Positions 24,661 through 34,394 of a stretch of DNA of 64,000 bases are shown one piece after another. The DNA is from an uncultured Lachnospiraceae bacterium. Lineage in GTDB: Bacteria; Bacillota; Clostridia; Lachnospirales; Lachnospiraceae. The notes under the pieces are model-generated. The model was given only the letters and a program-made list of their open reading frames with translations. It was not told the origin of the DNA and made no database searches. The stretch lies in the NCBI GenBank assembly GCA_902762905.1, contig CACWQE010000015.1:52430-116429 (forward strand), read 5' to 3'. Both the position numbers and the translations under genes were made by a program. Numbering within the stretch: position 1 is the stretch's first letter; the number at the start of each line of letters is the position of its first letter.

Positions 24661-24757
24661 TTTAACGACTAAACAAGCGAGGAAACAAGCGTTCTATTTC
24701 CTTTTTGAAAGCACTATGCTATAATCCATTTGCTTATGAAAAAAGGAGGAAAATTCA

Positions 24758-25990
24758 GTGGAAACTATAACAATCACAACAAAAAATAAGGAGACCTATT
24801 CTGCTGTTTCAGACTTCTTTATCGACTACTATATGACTGACGCAAATGGTGAGTTCGTAAAGATCTATCTCTATCTGGTAAGACTGTTGCACAGCGGTAA
24901 CGCAGTGACTGTGGCAGGAATTGCCGATCATTTTAATTTAACAGAAAAGGATATTTGCCGTGCAGTCAAATATTGGATCAAACAAGGTGTATTACAATTA
25001 GAATATACAAAAGATAAGAAATTAACCGGCATTACCCTGCTTCCACTCTCCCCAAAGGAAGAGGATGCAGAAGACGATACGTTAGAGTCACTTTTTAGTG
25101 CGGATGCCTCCGAAGAATCGAATACTACTGAGAGCAATAACTATAAGTCCTCTACGGCCGGATCACAGACTAAGGCAAGTGCCTCTATGACAGCAGCCAC
25201 GCAGGATACAGCATTATCTGGGAACAATACATCTATGCAGCCAACAGATGTGGCTTCTTCTATCGCAGATCCTGCGACAGAACAGATCAGCCAGTCTGCC
25301 GTTCCAAAAAAGATTGCCTATAAGCCATCCTTTATTGCTTCTAAAAAAGAGGACGAAGACTTTGGCAATCTGTTATACCAGACCGAGACATATTTTGGAA
25401 AACCATTGACACAATCGGATATCCATAGTTTACTATACATATATGAAGAATTAGCATTTAGCCCGGAGTTATTAGAGTATCTGGTGGAATACTGTGTATC
25501 CATCAATAAGAAAAGCTGTCGTTACATAGAAGCAGTTGCCATTGAATGGTATAAAAATGGTATTGTTTCTGTAGAAGATGCAAAAGTTGCCTCTAAGAAT
25601 TACAACTCCATCTATGTAGCAGTATTGAAACAGTTAGGAATCCCAAGACGGGTTCCAACTCCGACCGAGACTGCATTTATCGACACCTGGTATAATACCT
25701 ATTCTTTTAACAAGAATATTATTATGGAGGCTTGCAAACGAGCTATCACCGCCAGACCACATTCCGCAAACTTTAATTATGTGAATGGAATTCTGGAAAG
25801 CTGGCACAAACAAAATGTCCGCAAATTATCCGATATAGAGGAATTAGACCGCAAATGGGCGGCGGAGAAAAAGAAGAAATCCACATCTAACAAGACTTCT
25901 TCGAACCAGTTTAACAATTATCAAAGTTCAACAGACGCATCTGTTGTCAACGAATTTGAACATTTATTCTTACAGGAGACCAATCAGTAA
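24758..25990 (+). CDS. dnaD: DnaD-domain replication-initiation protein
   Basis: The N-terminal winged helix (residues 1-85) is followed by a Ser/Thr/Gln-rich disordered linker (about 105-190), a DnaB_2/DnaD domain (about 200-275) and a second DnaD-type domain at 285-360. The latter ends in NFNYVNGILESW, carrying the Y-x4-I-x3-W motif that binds single-stranded DNA. It should remodel the origin and help load the helicase. It starts with GTG behind AGGAGG and lies three bases from the DnaI-like gene, so the two work as a loader pair. DnaA boxes upstream suggest control by DnaA. Confidence 0.88.
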   Translation: METITITTKNKETYSAVSDFFIDYYMTDANGEFVKIYLYLVRLLHSGNAVTVAGIADHFNLTEKDICRAVKYWIKQGVLQLEYTKDKKLTGITLLPLSPKEEDAEDDTLESLFSADASEESNTTESNNYKSSTAGSQTKASASMTAATQDTALSGNNTSMQPTDVASSIADPATEQISQSAVPKKIAYKPSFIASKKEDEDFGNLLYQTETYFGKPLTQSDIHSLLYIYEELAFSPELLEYLVEYCVSINKKSCRYIEAVAIEWYKNGIVSVEDAKVASKNYNSIYVAVLKQLGIPRRVPTPTETAFIDTWYNTYSFNKNIIMEACKRAITARPHSANFNYVNGILESWHKQNVRKLSDIEELDRKWAAEKKKKSTSNKTSSNQFNNYQSSTDASVVNEFEHLFLQETNQ

Positions 25991-25992
25991 TT

Positions 25993-26991
25993 ATGGCATT
26001 TAGCGATTCCCAGTATGATGAACTAATGAACATCTACTACCACAATCAAATTGAAAATCGTGCGTTGGAAAAGGAACGCAAAGCGCAAGTCTATGAAAAA
26101 CTTCCGCGCATCAAAGAGATTGACCAGACCATTGCAACCTCTTCCATCGATGCAATCCGTTCCCGATTAAGACAAGGTTCCGATAAGATGGCTGATACCA
26201 AAGAGCAGAATCACCAGTTAATTGCCGAAAAGGAACAATTACTTACGGCAAATGGTTATCCTGCCGATTATCTACAGCCAATCTATACCTGCCCTCTGTG
26301 CAAAGATACCGGACGGATTGGTAATGAATATTGCAGTTGTTTCAAACAGGCAGCAATCTCTTTGCTGTATCGTCAGTCTACCTTAGACCAGATTCTACAG
26401 GTAGAGAACTTTGATCATTTTGACTTAGTGTATTATTCGAAAGAACCGGATGGTAAACATCCTTTTACGCCTTATGACAATATGAATAATATTCTCAATA
26501 AGACACGTTCTTTTATCGAAACATTTGACAAACTAGGTGGCAATCTTTTATTCTATGGAGAGACCGGACTTGGGAAAACCTTTCTTTCCAACTGTATTGC
26601 CAAGTCTTTATTAGATACCCAGCACACTGTGCTTTACCAGACCGCCATTCATCTGTTTGAGGATGTCTGCGGCGATGTCATTATGAAAAAGGGGCAGAAT
26701 CCAGATAGCCGAGACACTTACCGCTATCTGTACAACTGCGATCTGTTAATTATTGATGACCTTGGTACAGAATTTACAAATTCCTTTGTATCTTCTGAAC
26801 TTTATGATATATTAAATACGAGAATGCGGGAGGGGAAATCGACCGTCATCTCTACCAATCTTAATCTGCAGGAATTAACCGAACGGTATTCCGACCGGAT
26901 TACCACCCGGATCTTTGCAGAATACAAGGTCTTTCACTTCTATGGCGGCAACATTCGCTTAGCCAAACGAAGAAAAGCAATACAACAATAA
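25993..26991 (+). CDS. dnaI: DnaC/DnaI-type helicase loader ATPase
   Basis: An N-terminal helical helicase-binding part with a zinc cluster (CPLCKDTGR...YCSC, about residues 96-115) precedes an AAA+ ATPase domain: Walker A GETGLGKTFL (about 188-197), Walker B LLIIDDLGTEF (about 252), sensor and the arginine-finger region DRITTRI. Length 332 is typical. It loads the replicative helicase on DNA melted by DnaA, partnered by the DnaD protein encoded three bases upstream. Confidence 0.93.
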   Translation: MAFSDSQYDELMNIYYHNQIENRALEKERKAQVYEKLPRIKEIDQTIATSSIDAIRSRLRQGSDKMADTKEQNHQLIAEKEQLLTANGYPADYLQPIYTCPLCKDTGRIGNEYCSCFKQAAISLLYRQSTLDQILQVENFDHFDLVYYSKEPDGKHPFTPYDNMNNILNKTRSFIETFDKLGGNLLFYGETGLGKTFLSNCIAKSLLDTQHTVLYQTAIHLFEDVCGDVIMKKGQNPDSRDTYRYLYNCDLLIIDDLGTEFTNSFVSSELYDILNTRMREGKSTVISTNLNLQELTERYSDRITTRIFAEYKVFHFYGGNIRLAKRRKAIQQ

Positions 26992-27022
26992 TGCAATCAT
27001 TTTAACGGAGGAAAACAAAACC

Positions 27023-28216
27023 ATGCCAAATGACAGTAATTTATTATCAACCATTCCTGTAGGACAGTTAGGCATCATTGCCCTCAATAGCTGTACTAGC
27101 TTAGGTGAGCGGGTAGACTCCTACCTTTCCAAATGGAGAGCAGCCAGAAATAATGTAGAGAAATCCACGATCGCATTTAACGGATATGAAAAGGATTCTT
27201 ACCTTGTAAAGTCTGTATGCCCTCGTTTTGGTTCCGGAGAAGCAAAAGGAGAACTCTTAGAATCCGTACGTGGCAAAGACCTGTATCTTCTTGTAGATGT
27301 AACCAATTACAACATCACCTACAACCTCTACGGTCATGAATGCCCAATGTCACCAGACGATCATTATGCTGATCTGAAACGTGTCATTGCAGCCTGCGGT
27401 GGAAAAGCCCGTAAGATTACCGTCATTATGCCATTTTTATATGAAAGCCGTCAGCATAAGAGAAGCAGCCGCGAATCTCTTGACTGTGCTCTTTGCTTAC
27501 AAGAGCTTGTAAGTCTTGGTGTCGATAATATTATTACATTTGATGCACACGATCCTCGTGTACAGAATGCCATTCCTCTTCACGGATTCGAGAACATCCG
27601 TCCGACTTATCAGTTCCTGAAAGCTTTATTGCTCACAACTCACGATTTAGAGTTAGACAAGGATCATTTAATGGTCATCAGCCCGGATGAGGGTGCTATG
27701 AACCGTGCCATCTACTTTGCTAACATCTTAGGTGTAGATGTCGGAATGTTCTATAAGAGAAGAGATTATTCTACGGTTGTCAATGGCCGTAACCCAATTG
27801 TTGCTCACGAGTTCCTCGGCGATTCTGTAGAAGGCAAGGATGTTATTATCATGGATGATATGATCGCATCCGGTGAAAGCATGATTGATGTTGCCAAACA
27901 GTTAAAGGCTCGTAAGGCAAAGAGAGTCTTCTGCGTATGTACGTTTGGATTATTCACAAGCGGACTTGATGTATTTGATAAAGCAAAAGCTGATGGCATC
28001 ATCGAGAAAGTCATCACAACCAACTTAACTTACCAGTCACCAGAACTTCTTTCCAGAGACTGGCATATCACTGCTGACATGAGCAAATACATTGCATTAC
28101 TCATTGATCACTTGAATCATGATGCATCGATCTCTGATATTCTCGATCCAAATGATCGTATTCAGGATCGTGTGAATGAGTATCGCAATAGACATACCAT
28201 TCGCGAAAACTACTAA
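27023..28216 (+). CDS. prs: Ribose-phosphate pyrophosphokinase
   Basis: The enzyme makes PRPP from ribose-5-phosphate and ATP for nucleotide, histidine and tryptophan synthesis. The flexible catalytic loop (PFLYESRQHKRSSRES), the ATP/Mg site (FDAHDPR) and the PRPP loop (VIIMDDMIASGES) are present. At 397 residues it exceeds the usual 310-320, with extra N-terminal and internal sequence, as in a long variant seen in some Clostridia. A GGAGG site lies upstream. Four bases after its stop begins a structured repeat (28221). Confidence 0.94.
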   Translation: MPNDSNLLSTIPVGQLGIIALNSCTSLGERVDSYLSKWRAARNNVEKSTIAFNGYEKDSYLVKSVCPRFGSGEAKGELLESVRGKDLYLLVDVTNYNITYNLYGHECPMSPDDHYADLKRVIAACGGKARKITVIMPFLYESRQHKRSSRESLDCALCLQELVSLGVDNIITFDAHDPRVQNAIPLHGFENIRPTYQFLKALLLTTHDLELDKDHLMVISPDEGAMNRAIYFANILGVDVGMFYKRRDYSTVVNGRNPIVAHEFLGDSVEGKDVIIMDDMIASGESMIDVAKQLKARKAKRVFCVCTFGLFTSGLDVFDKAKADGIIEKVITTNLTYQSPELLSRDWHITADMSKYIALLIDHLNHDASISDILDPNDRIQDRVNEYRNRHTIRENY

Positions 28217-28220
28217 ATAT

Positions 28221-28400
28221 CCCCTTGCACAGCGTAAGTTAGGACGGACGCGCATGTTTTAAAATGTGAACCCGGCTTTTGGGTGGTGTCATATTGCAGC
28301 AGGCACATAGCACAAGGCATACCTTCGAACTAAGCTTGCAAGCAAGCTAAGGTCTCAGGCATCGCATTACGGTTGTGCTTATCGCCCACCCGAAGCCGTC
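28221..28400 (+). repeat. Structured repeat unit L, directly after prs
   Basis: The unit starts four bases past the prs stop with CCCCTTGCACAGCGTAAG and ends with a 27-bp block (28374-28400). Both ends recur inverted in unit R (28711-28979): the first 33 bp match 30/33, the 27-bp block 27/27. Inside, CGGCTTTTGGGTGG pairs with CCACCCGAAGCCG, enclosing about 90 bases with an AGCTTGC/GCAAGCT hairpin. No protein frame is convincing. Family unknown. Confidence 0.65.
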
Positions 28401-28510
28401 TGGTGTTAATATAGGCACCAGAACTTTAATCGTGGTTAATATTAACAGCCTGGCTATATGTCAAGACAGAAGGATATATATTATCAGATATGAGAGCAAA
28501 CAAAGAAAAC

Positions 28511-28562
28511 CGGACATGGATTATGTACACTTGTAATTAGTGTGTATACTTATCCATGTCCG
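28511..28562 (+). terminator. Intrinsic terminator, prs direction
   Basis: CGGACATGGAT (28511-28521) pairs with ATCCATGTCCG (28552-28562), with an inner TACAC/GTGTA stem, followed by ATTTTTG. It lies between the two inverted repeat units, about 300 bp past the prs stop. Confidence 0.7.
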
Positions 28563-28710
28563 ATTTTTGTATATATAGCATGAAATTGTCAGTTCACAGA
28601 AATAAAGAATGACTTCATTAATAGGCTGGATTTCTCCATACGCATAATAAATCAGATTATTTTTATCTCTTTTAACTAGCCATTACGTAAATCACCTGCG
28701 TCAACGACAG

Positions 28711-28979
28711 GACGGCTTCGGGTGGGCGATAAGCACAGCGTAGTAAATTCTGATGTGAACAGCACGAAACACAATAACGTAAATATCGGTTGCAAGGATA
28801 TAACATCTATCATAAGCAGGTACTTCAGAACCGCCGGTACTTGGCGAGGTGTTTTCGAGCCTAACCGCTGCGAGTGATGAGTAGCGAGAGCGTGCCTGCG
28901 ATGATATGTTATATCCCAAACAACCGATTCGTAACCTAAGTGTTTCGCGCGTCCGTCCTCCCTTACACTGTGCAAGGGG
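28711..28979 (-). repeat. Structured repeat unit R, directly after the PBP gene
   Basis: Read on the minus strand it begins seven bases after the penicillin-binding-protein stop with CCCCTTGCACAGTGTAAG and ends with the same 27-bp block as unit L. Its middle is longer and different: ATCGGTTG...GGATATAACAT pairs with ATGTTATATCC...CAACCGAT in a long stem (arms about 28785-28812 and 28900-28928). Conserved ends with divergent middles suggest one family of structured RNA or non-autonomous element. Confidence 0.65.
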
Positions 28980-28986
28980 GAGGATA

Positions 28987-31329
28987 TTATGAGGTTGGCT
29001 GGGCGGTTGTAGCCTCCGTAGATGGTGCAGGTGCCTGCGTCGTTGGTGCCTGTGTCGTCGGTGCGGCTGTTGTTGGTGCCTCCGTTGGCGGCGGAGGTGC
29101 CTGTGTCGTCGGTGCCTCGGTGGCAGGTGTAGCTGTTACCGGTGCCTCTGTCACTGGCTCTGCTGTATCCTCTTCCTCAACCTCAGTATCTTTTTCTTTC
29201 TTTTTCTTCTTCTTTTTCTTCTTATCATCATCTTCTTCGGAGCTGGAACGTGTATCCTTCCAATCCTTGGTAGATCGAACCCATTCGTAATCCGAGAATC
29301 CGATATCTTTCAATCCATCATGAATCTCTGCCATAAAATTATGCCAGATACTTCCTGGGTAAGTAGAACCCCATAGACCTCTTGTTGCCTGTGGTGTATC
29401 ATATCCAACCCATACACTCATCGTATAATACGGTGTATATGCGCAGAACCATCCATCGGTATTATTGTCCGTAGTACCAGTCTTACCTGCACAGGACATT
29501 CCGCTGATACCTAATCCGGTCGCCGTACCGCCATTAAATACACCCTCTAACATGGAAGTCATCATTCTGGTAGCATTCAGCTCATATACCTGCTTTGACT
29601 TAATATTATCTGTTACGACATCATTACCCTGAGAATCCGTGATCTTCACGATACAAGTTGGCTTACGAAACTCTCCATCATTCTCAATGGTAGCATATCC
29701 GGATGCCATCTCTACGGTAGTCGCACCATATGTAAGTCCACCTAAGCAGGCAGCCATATTCTGTCTATCTTCAATCGTCAGGTAATTAAAGTTCATATTC
29801 AGCAGATATTCGGCACCTACCTGTGGTGTCAGATCCTCAAACAAGCGGTACGCAACCACATTCTTAGAAGCCGCAACTGCCTGTGCAAGAGAGATCATTC
29901 CCGAATACGACTTACCGGAGTTCTCCGGCATATCAGCCCGGTCAAACGGATTATCATCTACCGTTGTCTGTGGCGTATAACCCCGTTCAAGCTGTGGTGT
30001 ATACACAATCAACGGCTTAATCGTACTACCCGGCTGTCTTGCACTCTGGTATGCCCGGTTCAGGCTATAACCCTGTAATTCATTCTGTGTACGTCCACCA
30101 ACAATCGCAACAACACGTCCGGTTGAATTATCAATACAAGTTGCCGCACCCTGCAGATTATAGATTCCTGTCTCATCATTCTTATCTTCATCTACGGATA
30201 ACGTCTCGTCTACCGTCTGTTGTAATAATTTCTGTTTCTTTGGATCGATCGATGTATAGATCTGATATCCTCCCGTATAAAGAGTTGCATAATACTCATC
30301 ATAGGTTGCACGATATCTCTCATTATAAGCATGCTGCTCATCAATCGTATCAAACTTATATTGGAACTCAAATCCGGCAGCACCCATCAAGGCTTCCGTT
30401 GCACAGAAATTCGTATAGGTCTCAACATAATCATGACTGATCTTCTTCTCCGGTGCTAACTCTACCTTCTCTTCCATTGCCATCTCATACTCGAGATCAT
30501 TCAGATATCCCAATTCATGCATATCCTTAAGGATCTTATGTTGTCGCTCTGTTGTATGATCCGGATTCACTCTTGGATCATAATATGTCGGACTGTTCGG
30601 GATCGCACAGAGATATGCAACCTCTGCAACCGACAATTCATCTAAATCCTTGTCAAAATATCCTTTGGCCGCTGCGCCAATTCCATAATATCCATTTGAG
30701 AAGAAAATGGTATTTAGATAGAATTCCAAAATCTGCTGCTTGGTATACTTCTTCTCTAACTCCCAAGCGATAAATATCTCTTTGATCTTACGTTCATAGC
30801 TTACTTCATTGGTAAGAAATACGCCTCTTGCCAACTGCTGGGTAATGGTACTTGCACCCTGCGTGATCTGTCCATTATTCTTAAATAAAATGTATGCCGC
30901 ACGCATGATACCTTCATAATCCACACCATGATGTTCATAGAATCTTCGATCCTCTACCGAAACCATTGCTTCCACAAAGTATGCAGGGATCTCATCATAT
31001 GTCTTATAATAGACCTCTTTCTCACCCGTTACTTCCCGTAATTTCTTTCCATTGACATCATATACAATGGAAGTCTCATCCTGTCGGAATGTATCCACCG
31101 ATGACTCAGCCACCAGTTTCTTCGCATCTTCCCGGTAAGTTAATACATCTTTGCCAAACTTTTCGTATACAAAATATCCGCCGATGACGCATACTAATAC
31201 GAATACAACAAACAGATAGCTCAAAATAATTCTTCTTACTCTCTTACGTTTGCGTTTCCGTTCTCTCTTGGCTTTTCGTAGTCTCTTCTTCTCTAATTCT
31301 TCTGGTGTGGGCTTTCTATTATCAGCCAT
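28987..31329 (-). CDS. Class A penicillin-binding protein (glycosyltransferase/transpeptidase)
   Basis: A bifunctional cell-wall synthase anchored by one N-terminal helix (about residues 33-53) after a very basic cytoplasmic lead. The GT51 domain shows EDRRFYEHHGVD and GASTITQQLAR plus the KIKEIFIAWELEKKYTK motif. The transpeptidase domain has SxxK in QPGSTIKP, SxN as SKN and KTGTT. It ends, after KKKKKKKKEK, in a 60-residue Thr/Pro/Ala/Gln tail (TTQAP, TEAPTT repeats) like the linkers of the window's secreted proteins. Length 780 is normal for PBP1a. It lies alone, convergent with prs. Confidence 0.94.
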   Translation of the reverse strand: MADNRKPTPEELEKKRLRKAKRERKRKRKRVRRIILSYLFVVFVLVCVIGGYFVYEKFGKDVLTYREDAKKLVAESSVDTFRQDETSIVYDVNGKKLREVTGEKEVYYKTYDEIPAYFVEAMVSVEDRRFYEHHGVDYEGIMRAAYILFKNNGQITQGASTITQQLARGVFLTNEVSYERKIKEIFIAWELEKKYTKQQILEFYLNTIFFSNGYYGIGAAAKGYFDKDLDELSVAEVAYLCAIPNSPTYYDPRVNPDHTTERQHKILKDMHELGYLNDLEYEMAMEEKVELAPEKKISHDYVETYTNFCATEALMGAAGFEFQYKFDTIDEQHAYNERYRATYDEYYATLYTGGYQIYTSIDPKKQKLLQQTVDETLSVDEDKNDETGIYNLQGAATCIDNSTGRVVAIVGGRTQNELQGYSLNRAYQSARQPGSTIKPLIVYTPQLERGYTPQTTVDDNPFDRADMPENSGKSYSGMISLAQAVAASKNVVAYRLFEDLTPQVGAEYLLNMNFNYLTIEDRQNMAACLGGLTYGATTVEMASGYATIENDGEFRKPTCIVKITDSQGNDVVTDNIKSKQVYELNATRMMTSMLEGVFNGGTATGLGISGMSCAGKTGTTDNNTDGWFCAYTPYYTMSVWVGYDTPQATRGLWGSTYPGSIWHNFMAEIHDGLKDIGFSDYEWVRSTKDWKDTRSSSEEDDDKKKKKKKKKEKDTEVEEEDTAEPVTEAPVTATPATEAPTTQAPPPPTEAPTTAAPTTQAPTTQAPAPSTEATTAQPTS

Positions 31330-31364
31330 GTTTTTCCCTCATTTCCAGCTATTTGAATAAGTTT

Positions 31365-33035
31365 CTACAAAGAAATCGCATTGTACGCTATTCCTAATTG
31401 TGTACACATCTCCTGAAGACCAGGATTGGTTGTGAACATAATGATCTGTCGATTCAAATACTCACCCAAACAACTTACTGTATCATATAATCTTTGATAA
31501 TCATATGTGACAAATATATCGTCTATGATTATCGGCAAATCTTCTGCAATCAACACATTTGCAATGGATAAACGCAATGCCAGATAGATCTGTTCAATCG
31601 TTCCGGTGCTCAGGTAATCCATACCAATATATGAATTGCCACTCTTAACCATTACACGCAACTGATCATCAATCCGGACTTCTGAATATTTGCCGTTCGT
31701 GATCTTACGTACAAGGGCAGACACCTGATCATTCAACACACTACCGAAAGAATCATAAATCTCTTCCGACAGATCCTGAATCGTACGAATGGCAAGATCT
31801 AAGGCTGCTAACTCCACATTATTAGAAGCCATCTTCTCCTTCAGCTGATTGATCTCAACCAACATATCTTCCTGTTCCTTGCGTTCCTTTATAATATCAT
31901 TCTTCTTATCCCGAAGTTCTGATAACCGTATATTACGCTCTGTCTGATCCTCGGACTGTGCACTTGCCACTTCCGCCTTGGCATCCTCAAATCCCTGCTC
32001 AATTTCCATCTCTTCTAACAAACGGTATAACTTTGCTCTTCTAGAGAACACCTGAATCGTTGTGATTACAACCAAAAGGATACCAAATCCCATAATTCCC
32101 ATCTTCAACTGTGGAATGTTTACAGGAATGATCCATGCAATACCAACAAACAAAGCGATAAACAACAAACTACAGAATAGCAAAACAAATGCATTGTCTA
32201 ACACACTTCGTTTGCCCATATTCTGAAGCATCTTCATATCTTTCTCCCGCTCGGTCAATTCTTCTTCCGGTTCTTCTGTATCCTCTGATTCTTCGTCTTC
32301 TACCTCTTCTTCATCCCGCATTGATGCGTTCTTAATTGGTGTAAACTGAAGTTTTGCTTCTTTCTCATCTCCAGCAGATGCTTCTACTTTTCTGTATTCT
32401 TCCTCTACAGCCGCAATCTCAGCATCGTAATCCCTGTCAAGCTGAAGCTTTGCCGTAAGTTCCTGCTCTCTTGCCTCTAATGGCTCATTCGCAAATTCTT
32501 TCTTCTTCTCATTCAACTGTGTAATCGCATTCACAGCATCTACGTCACCTGCTCTTGTAGATGCCATATTGACAATATAATCATTCAGCTTATCGACGAT
32601 TGCATGATTCGTTGCCAACTCAGTCTGTCCAATGCACAATGTATTCATATATGTGCTCTTATCCGTGTGAAGTAGCGTTCCAACTAAGTTACCCGGCTCC
32701 TGCAATGGCACCTCATAACCAGAGTTCAGATCCTTCACAACCGTCTGCTTCTCCGTTTTAAGAAAATTCCGTTCTACCAGATATTCCCCGCTCTCTGTTG
32801 CCACTTCCATGGCACCCGTATAGGCATCCCCGTTAATCGGTTTCCGTTTCTCGTACTGATCCAGTCTTGCCCCGGTGTCGGCATCCATACCGTATAGCAT
32901 ATCCACGATAAAATCTTTCGTTGTAGTTTTACCGGCTTCATTCGATCCATAAAGGATATTAACCCCAGGAGCCAGTGTAATATCTTTATCATGAAATTGT
33001 CCAAAATCCTGTAAATGCAGCTTCTCAATCTTCAT
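31365..33035 (-). CDS. YhaN/SbcC-like SMC-type ATPase
   Basis: Walker A (YGSNEAGKTTTKDF, residues 30-42) and the FGQFHDK lead identify a Rad50/SbcC-like ATPase. The C-terminal STGTIEQIYLALR signature and LPIIIDDIFVTYD Walker B complete it. Between lie two coiled-coil stretches flanking two hydrophobic helices (about residues 285-340), suggesting membrane attachment. At 556 residues it is much shorter than SbcC or YhaN (near 1000). It starts one base after the phosphoesterase gene's stop and probably forms a nuclease complex with it. Confidence 0.8.
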   Translation of the reverse strand: MKIEKLHLQDFGQFHDKDITLAPGVNILYGSNEAGKTTTKDFIVDMLYGMDADTGARLDQYEKRKPINGDAYTGAMEVATESGEYLVERNFLKTEKQTVVKDLNSGYEVPLQEPGNLVGTLLHTDKSTYMNTLCIGQTELATNHAIVDKLNDYIVNMASTRAGDVDAVNAITQLNEKKKEFANEPLEAREQELTAKLQLDRDYDAEIAAVEEEYRKVEASAGDEKEAKLQFTPIKNASMRDEEEVEDEESEDTEEPEEELTEREKDMKMLQNMGKRSVLDNAFVLLFCSLLFIALFVGIAWIIPVNIPQLKMGIMGFGILLVVITTIQVFSRRAKLYRLLEEMEIEQGFEDAKAEVASAQSEDQTERNIRLSELRDKKNDIIKERKEQEDMLVEINQLKEKMASNNVELAALDLAIRTIQDLSEEIYDSFGSVLNDQVSALVRKITNGKYSEVRIDDQLRVMVKSGNSYIGMDYLSTGTIEQIYLALRLSIANVLIAEDLPIIIDDIFVTYDYQRLYDTVSCLGEYLNRQIIMFTTNPGLQEMCTQLGIAYNAISL

Positions 33036-33036
33036 C

Positions 33037-34095
33037 TTACCGTTCTCCTGTCTTCAATAGTACATCTAATCCATAATGAACCGCTTTCTTGCAGACCTCA
33101 TCATTATAATAATTATCCGATAACTGATGGATAAACTTGCCTACAAGATTGTTCTGATTCTCCTGATACAACGCATTCAGGTCATATTCACCGGAGGTCT
33201 CTGTTACCACCTCATAAATGTTATATCGATCCATCAGACTGCTAAAATCAAATACATCATGGTTGTGATTCTGCCCCTTGACAAGAATCCGGTATATGTT
33301 CTGTGTACCTAAATTACGGATCTGCTTGTCAACCAGATCCACGATCATCGGTGGTGTATGATCCGGCTTAATATTGATCAGAAGATTCATATAGCATCGT
33401 TTGGCAACCGGTACAAATTCCGTATGTACTACGCCATTCTCTACTTCTCCGTATATATATCCTCTTGCACCAGTATCCGTATAGTCAATCGGTTCCAAAG
33501 ATCCACACATAATAACTGCATTCTCCTTGATGACTTCCGGCTTATGATTGTGTCCCAAAGCGATATAATCGAAGTTTGACTCTTTCAGATTCTTCTTGTT
33601 AAATGGCAGATGCTTTGCATCCCCACCATGTGCCAACAGTATGTTAAATGCCCCCTGTTTCGCCGGCTTAATATGATTGAGAATATCATCTTCATTCTCT
33701 TTGCTGTTATAAGAAAAACCGGTAACACAGGTATTGAGATCTTTCATATATACATTGCTGATCTTATCCGCTGAAAGACAGATCGTCTTGGAGGAAAACT
33801 TATAATTCGCCATTGGACTATCCGGCTTCATATAATCGTTACTTCCCGCAATTATGATTGTCTTCGTCTTACTAAGCTTTGACAAAATGTAATCTACATC
33901 CCGAAGCATTCCTTCTGATGGCGGCATGTGAAACAGATCACCTGCGATCAATAATAAATCTACCTGTTTTGCTTCTGCGTTCTCTATTACTTTTACAAAA
34001 GTATCTTTTATCTCTTGTTGTCTGGCCTCACTCCAAGGCTTGCCCTTATCTGGTTGTACCCCTAAGTGTACATCTGCCATATGTATAAATTTCAT
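33037..34095 (-). CDS. YhaO/SbcD-like metallophosphoesterase
   Basis: A calcineurin-type DNA-repair nuclease: MADVHLG (motif I, residues 6-12), LLIAGDLFH (motif II, about 47-55), LLAHGGD and ALGHNHKP (motifs IV and V). Motif III, normally GNHD, reads GSND (AGSNDY), replacing the metal-ligand Asn by Ser and the catalytic His by Asn, so activity may be altered. At 352 residues it is of SbcD/YhaO length. The ATPase partner lies one base downstream. Confidence 0.84.
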   Translation of the reverse strand: MKFIHMADVHLGVQPDKGKPWSEARQQEIKDTFVKVIENAEAKQVDLLLIAGDLFHMPPSEGMLRDVDYILSKLSKTKTIIIAGSNDYMKPDSPMANYKFSSKTICLSADKISNVYMKDLNTCVTGFSYNSKENEDDILNHIKPAKQGAFNILLAHGGDAKHLPFNKKNLKESNFDYIALGHNHKPEVIKENAVIMCGSLEPIDYTDTGARGYIYGEVENGVVHTEFVPVAKRCYMNLLINIKPDHTPPMIVDLVDKQIRNLGTQNIYRILVKGQNHNHDVFDFSSLMDRYNIYEVVTETSGEYDLNALYQENQNNLVGKFIHQLSDNYYNDEVCKKAVHYGLDVLLKTGER

Positions 34096-34278
34096 CTTCG
34101 CACCTTCCTCTTACCGTCTGGCATCTATGTTGACTCGGATCAAAAGACATTTTAACCCTAGTATCTCATCTATTATATTCGATTTTGTTCATAAAGGCAA
34201 ATTTTTCGCAACATTTTTAAGAACTTTTTCAGAAAATTATACCAACCATCACTTAGAGAGCTTCGACACAAACAAAAA

Positions 34279-34332
34279 CCTTGTGATCTATATCTATGGA
34301 CAACTCAAATTGTCCAGACACAAATCACAAGG
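34279..34332 (-). terminator. Intrinsic terminator downstream of the XRE gene
   Basis: CCTTGTGAT (34279-34287) pairs with ATCACAAGG (34324-34332), with an inner GGACAA/TTGTCC stem. On the minus strand it is followed by TTTTTGTTTG, so it ends transcription from the XRE/Rpn side. Confidence 0.7.
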
Positions 34333-34394
34333 TAACATTTCAAAAATCAAACCTAATGATCATTAAATCCATTCCATCAGAAAGACTTTCTGAT

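Noticed and set aside
28217..28986. Insertion sequence between prs and the PBP gene
   Set aside because: Inverted ends are present but no transposase frame exists and the ends sit at fixed distances from both stop codons, so a simple IS is unlikely.
28940..29290. Rightward open frame rich in Gly, Val and Ser
   Set aside because: It lies antisense to the PBP's Thr/Pro/Lys-rich tail and starts in the structured repeat; composition is a mirror of that tail.
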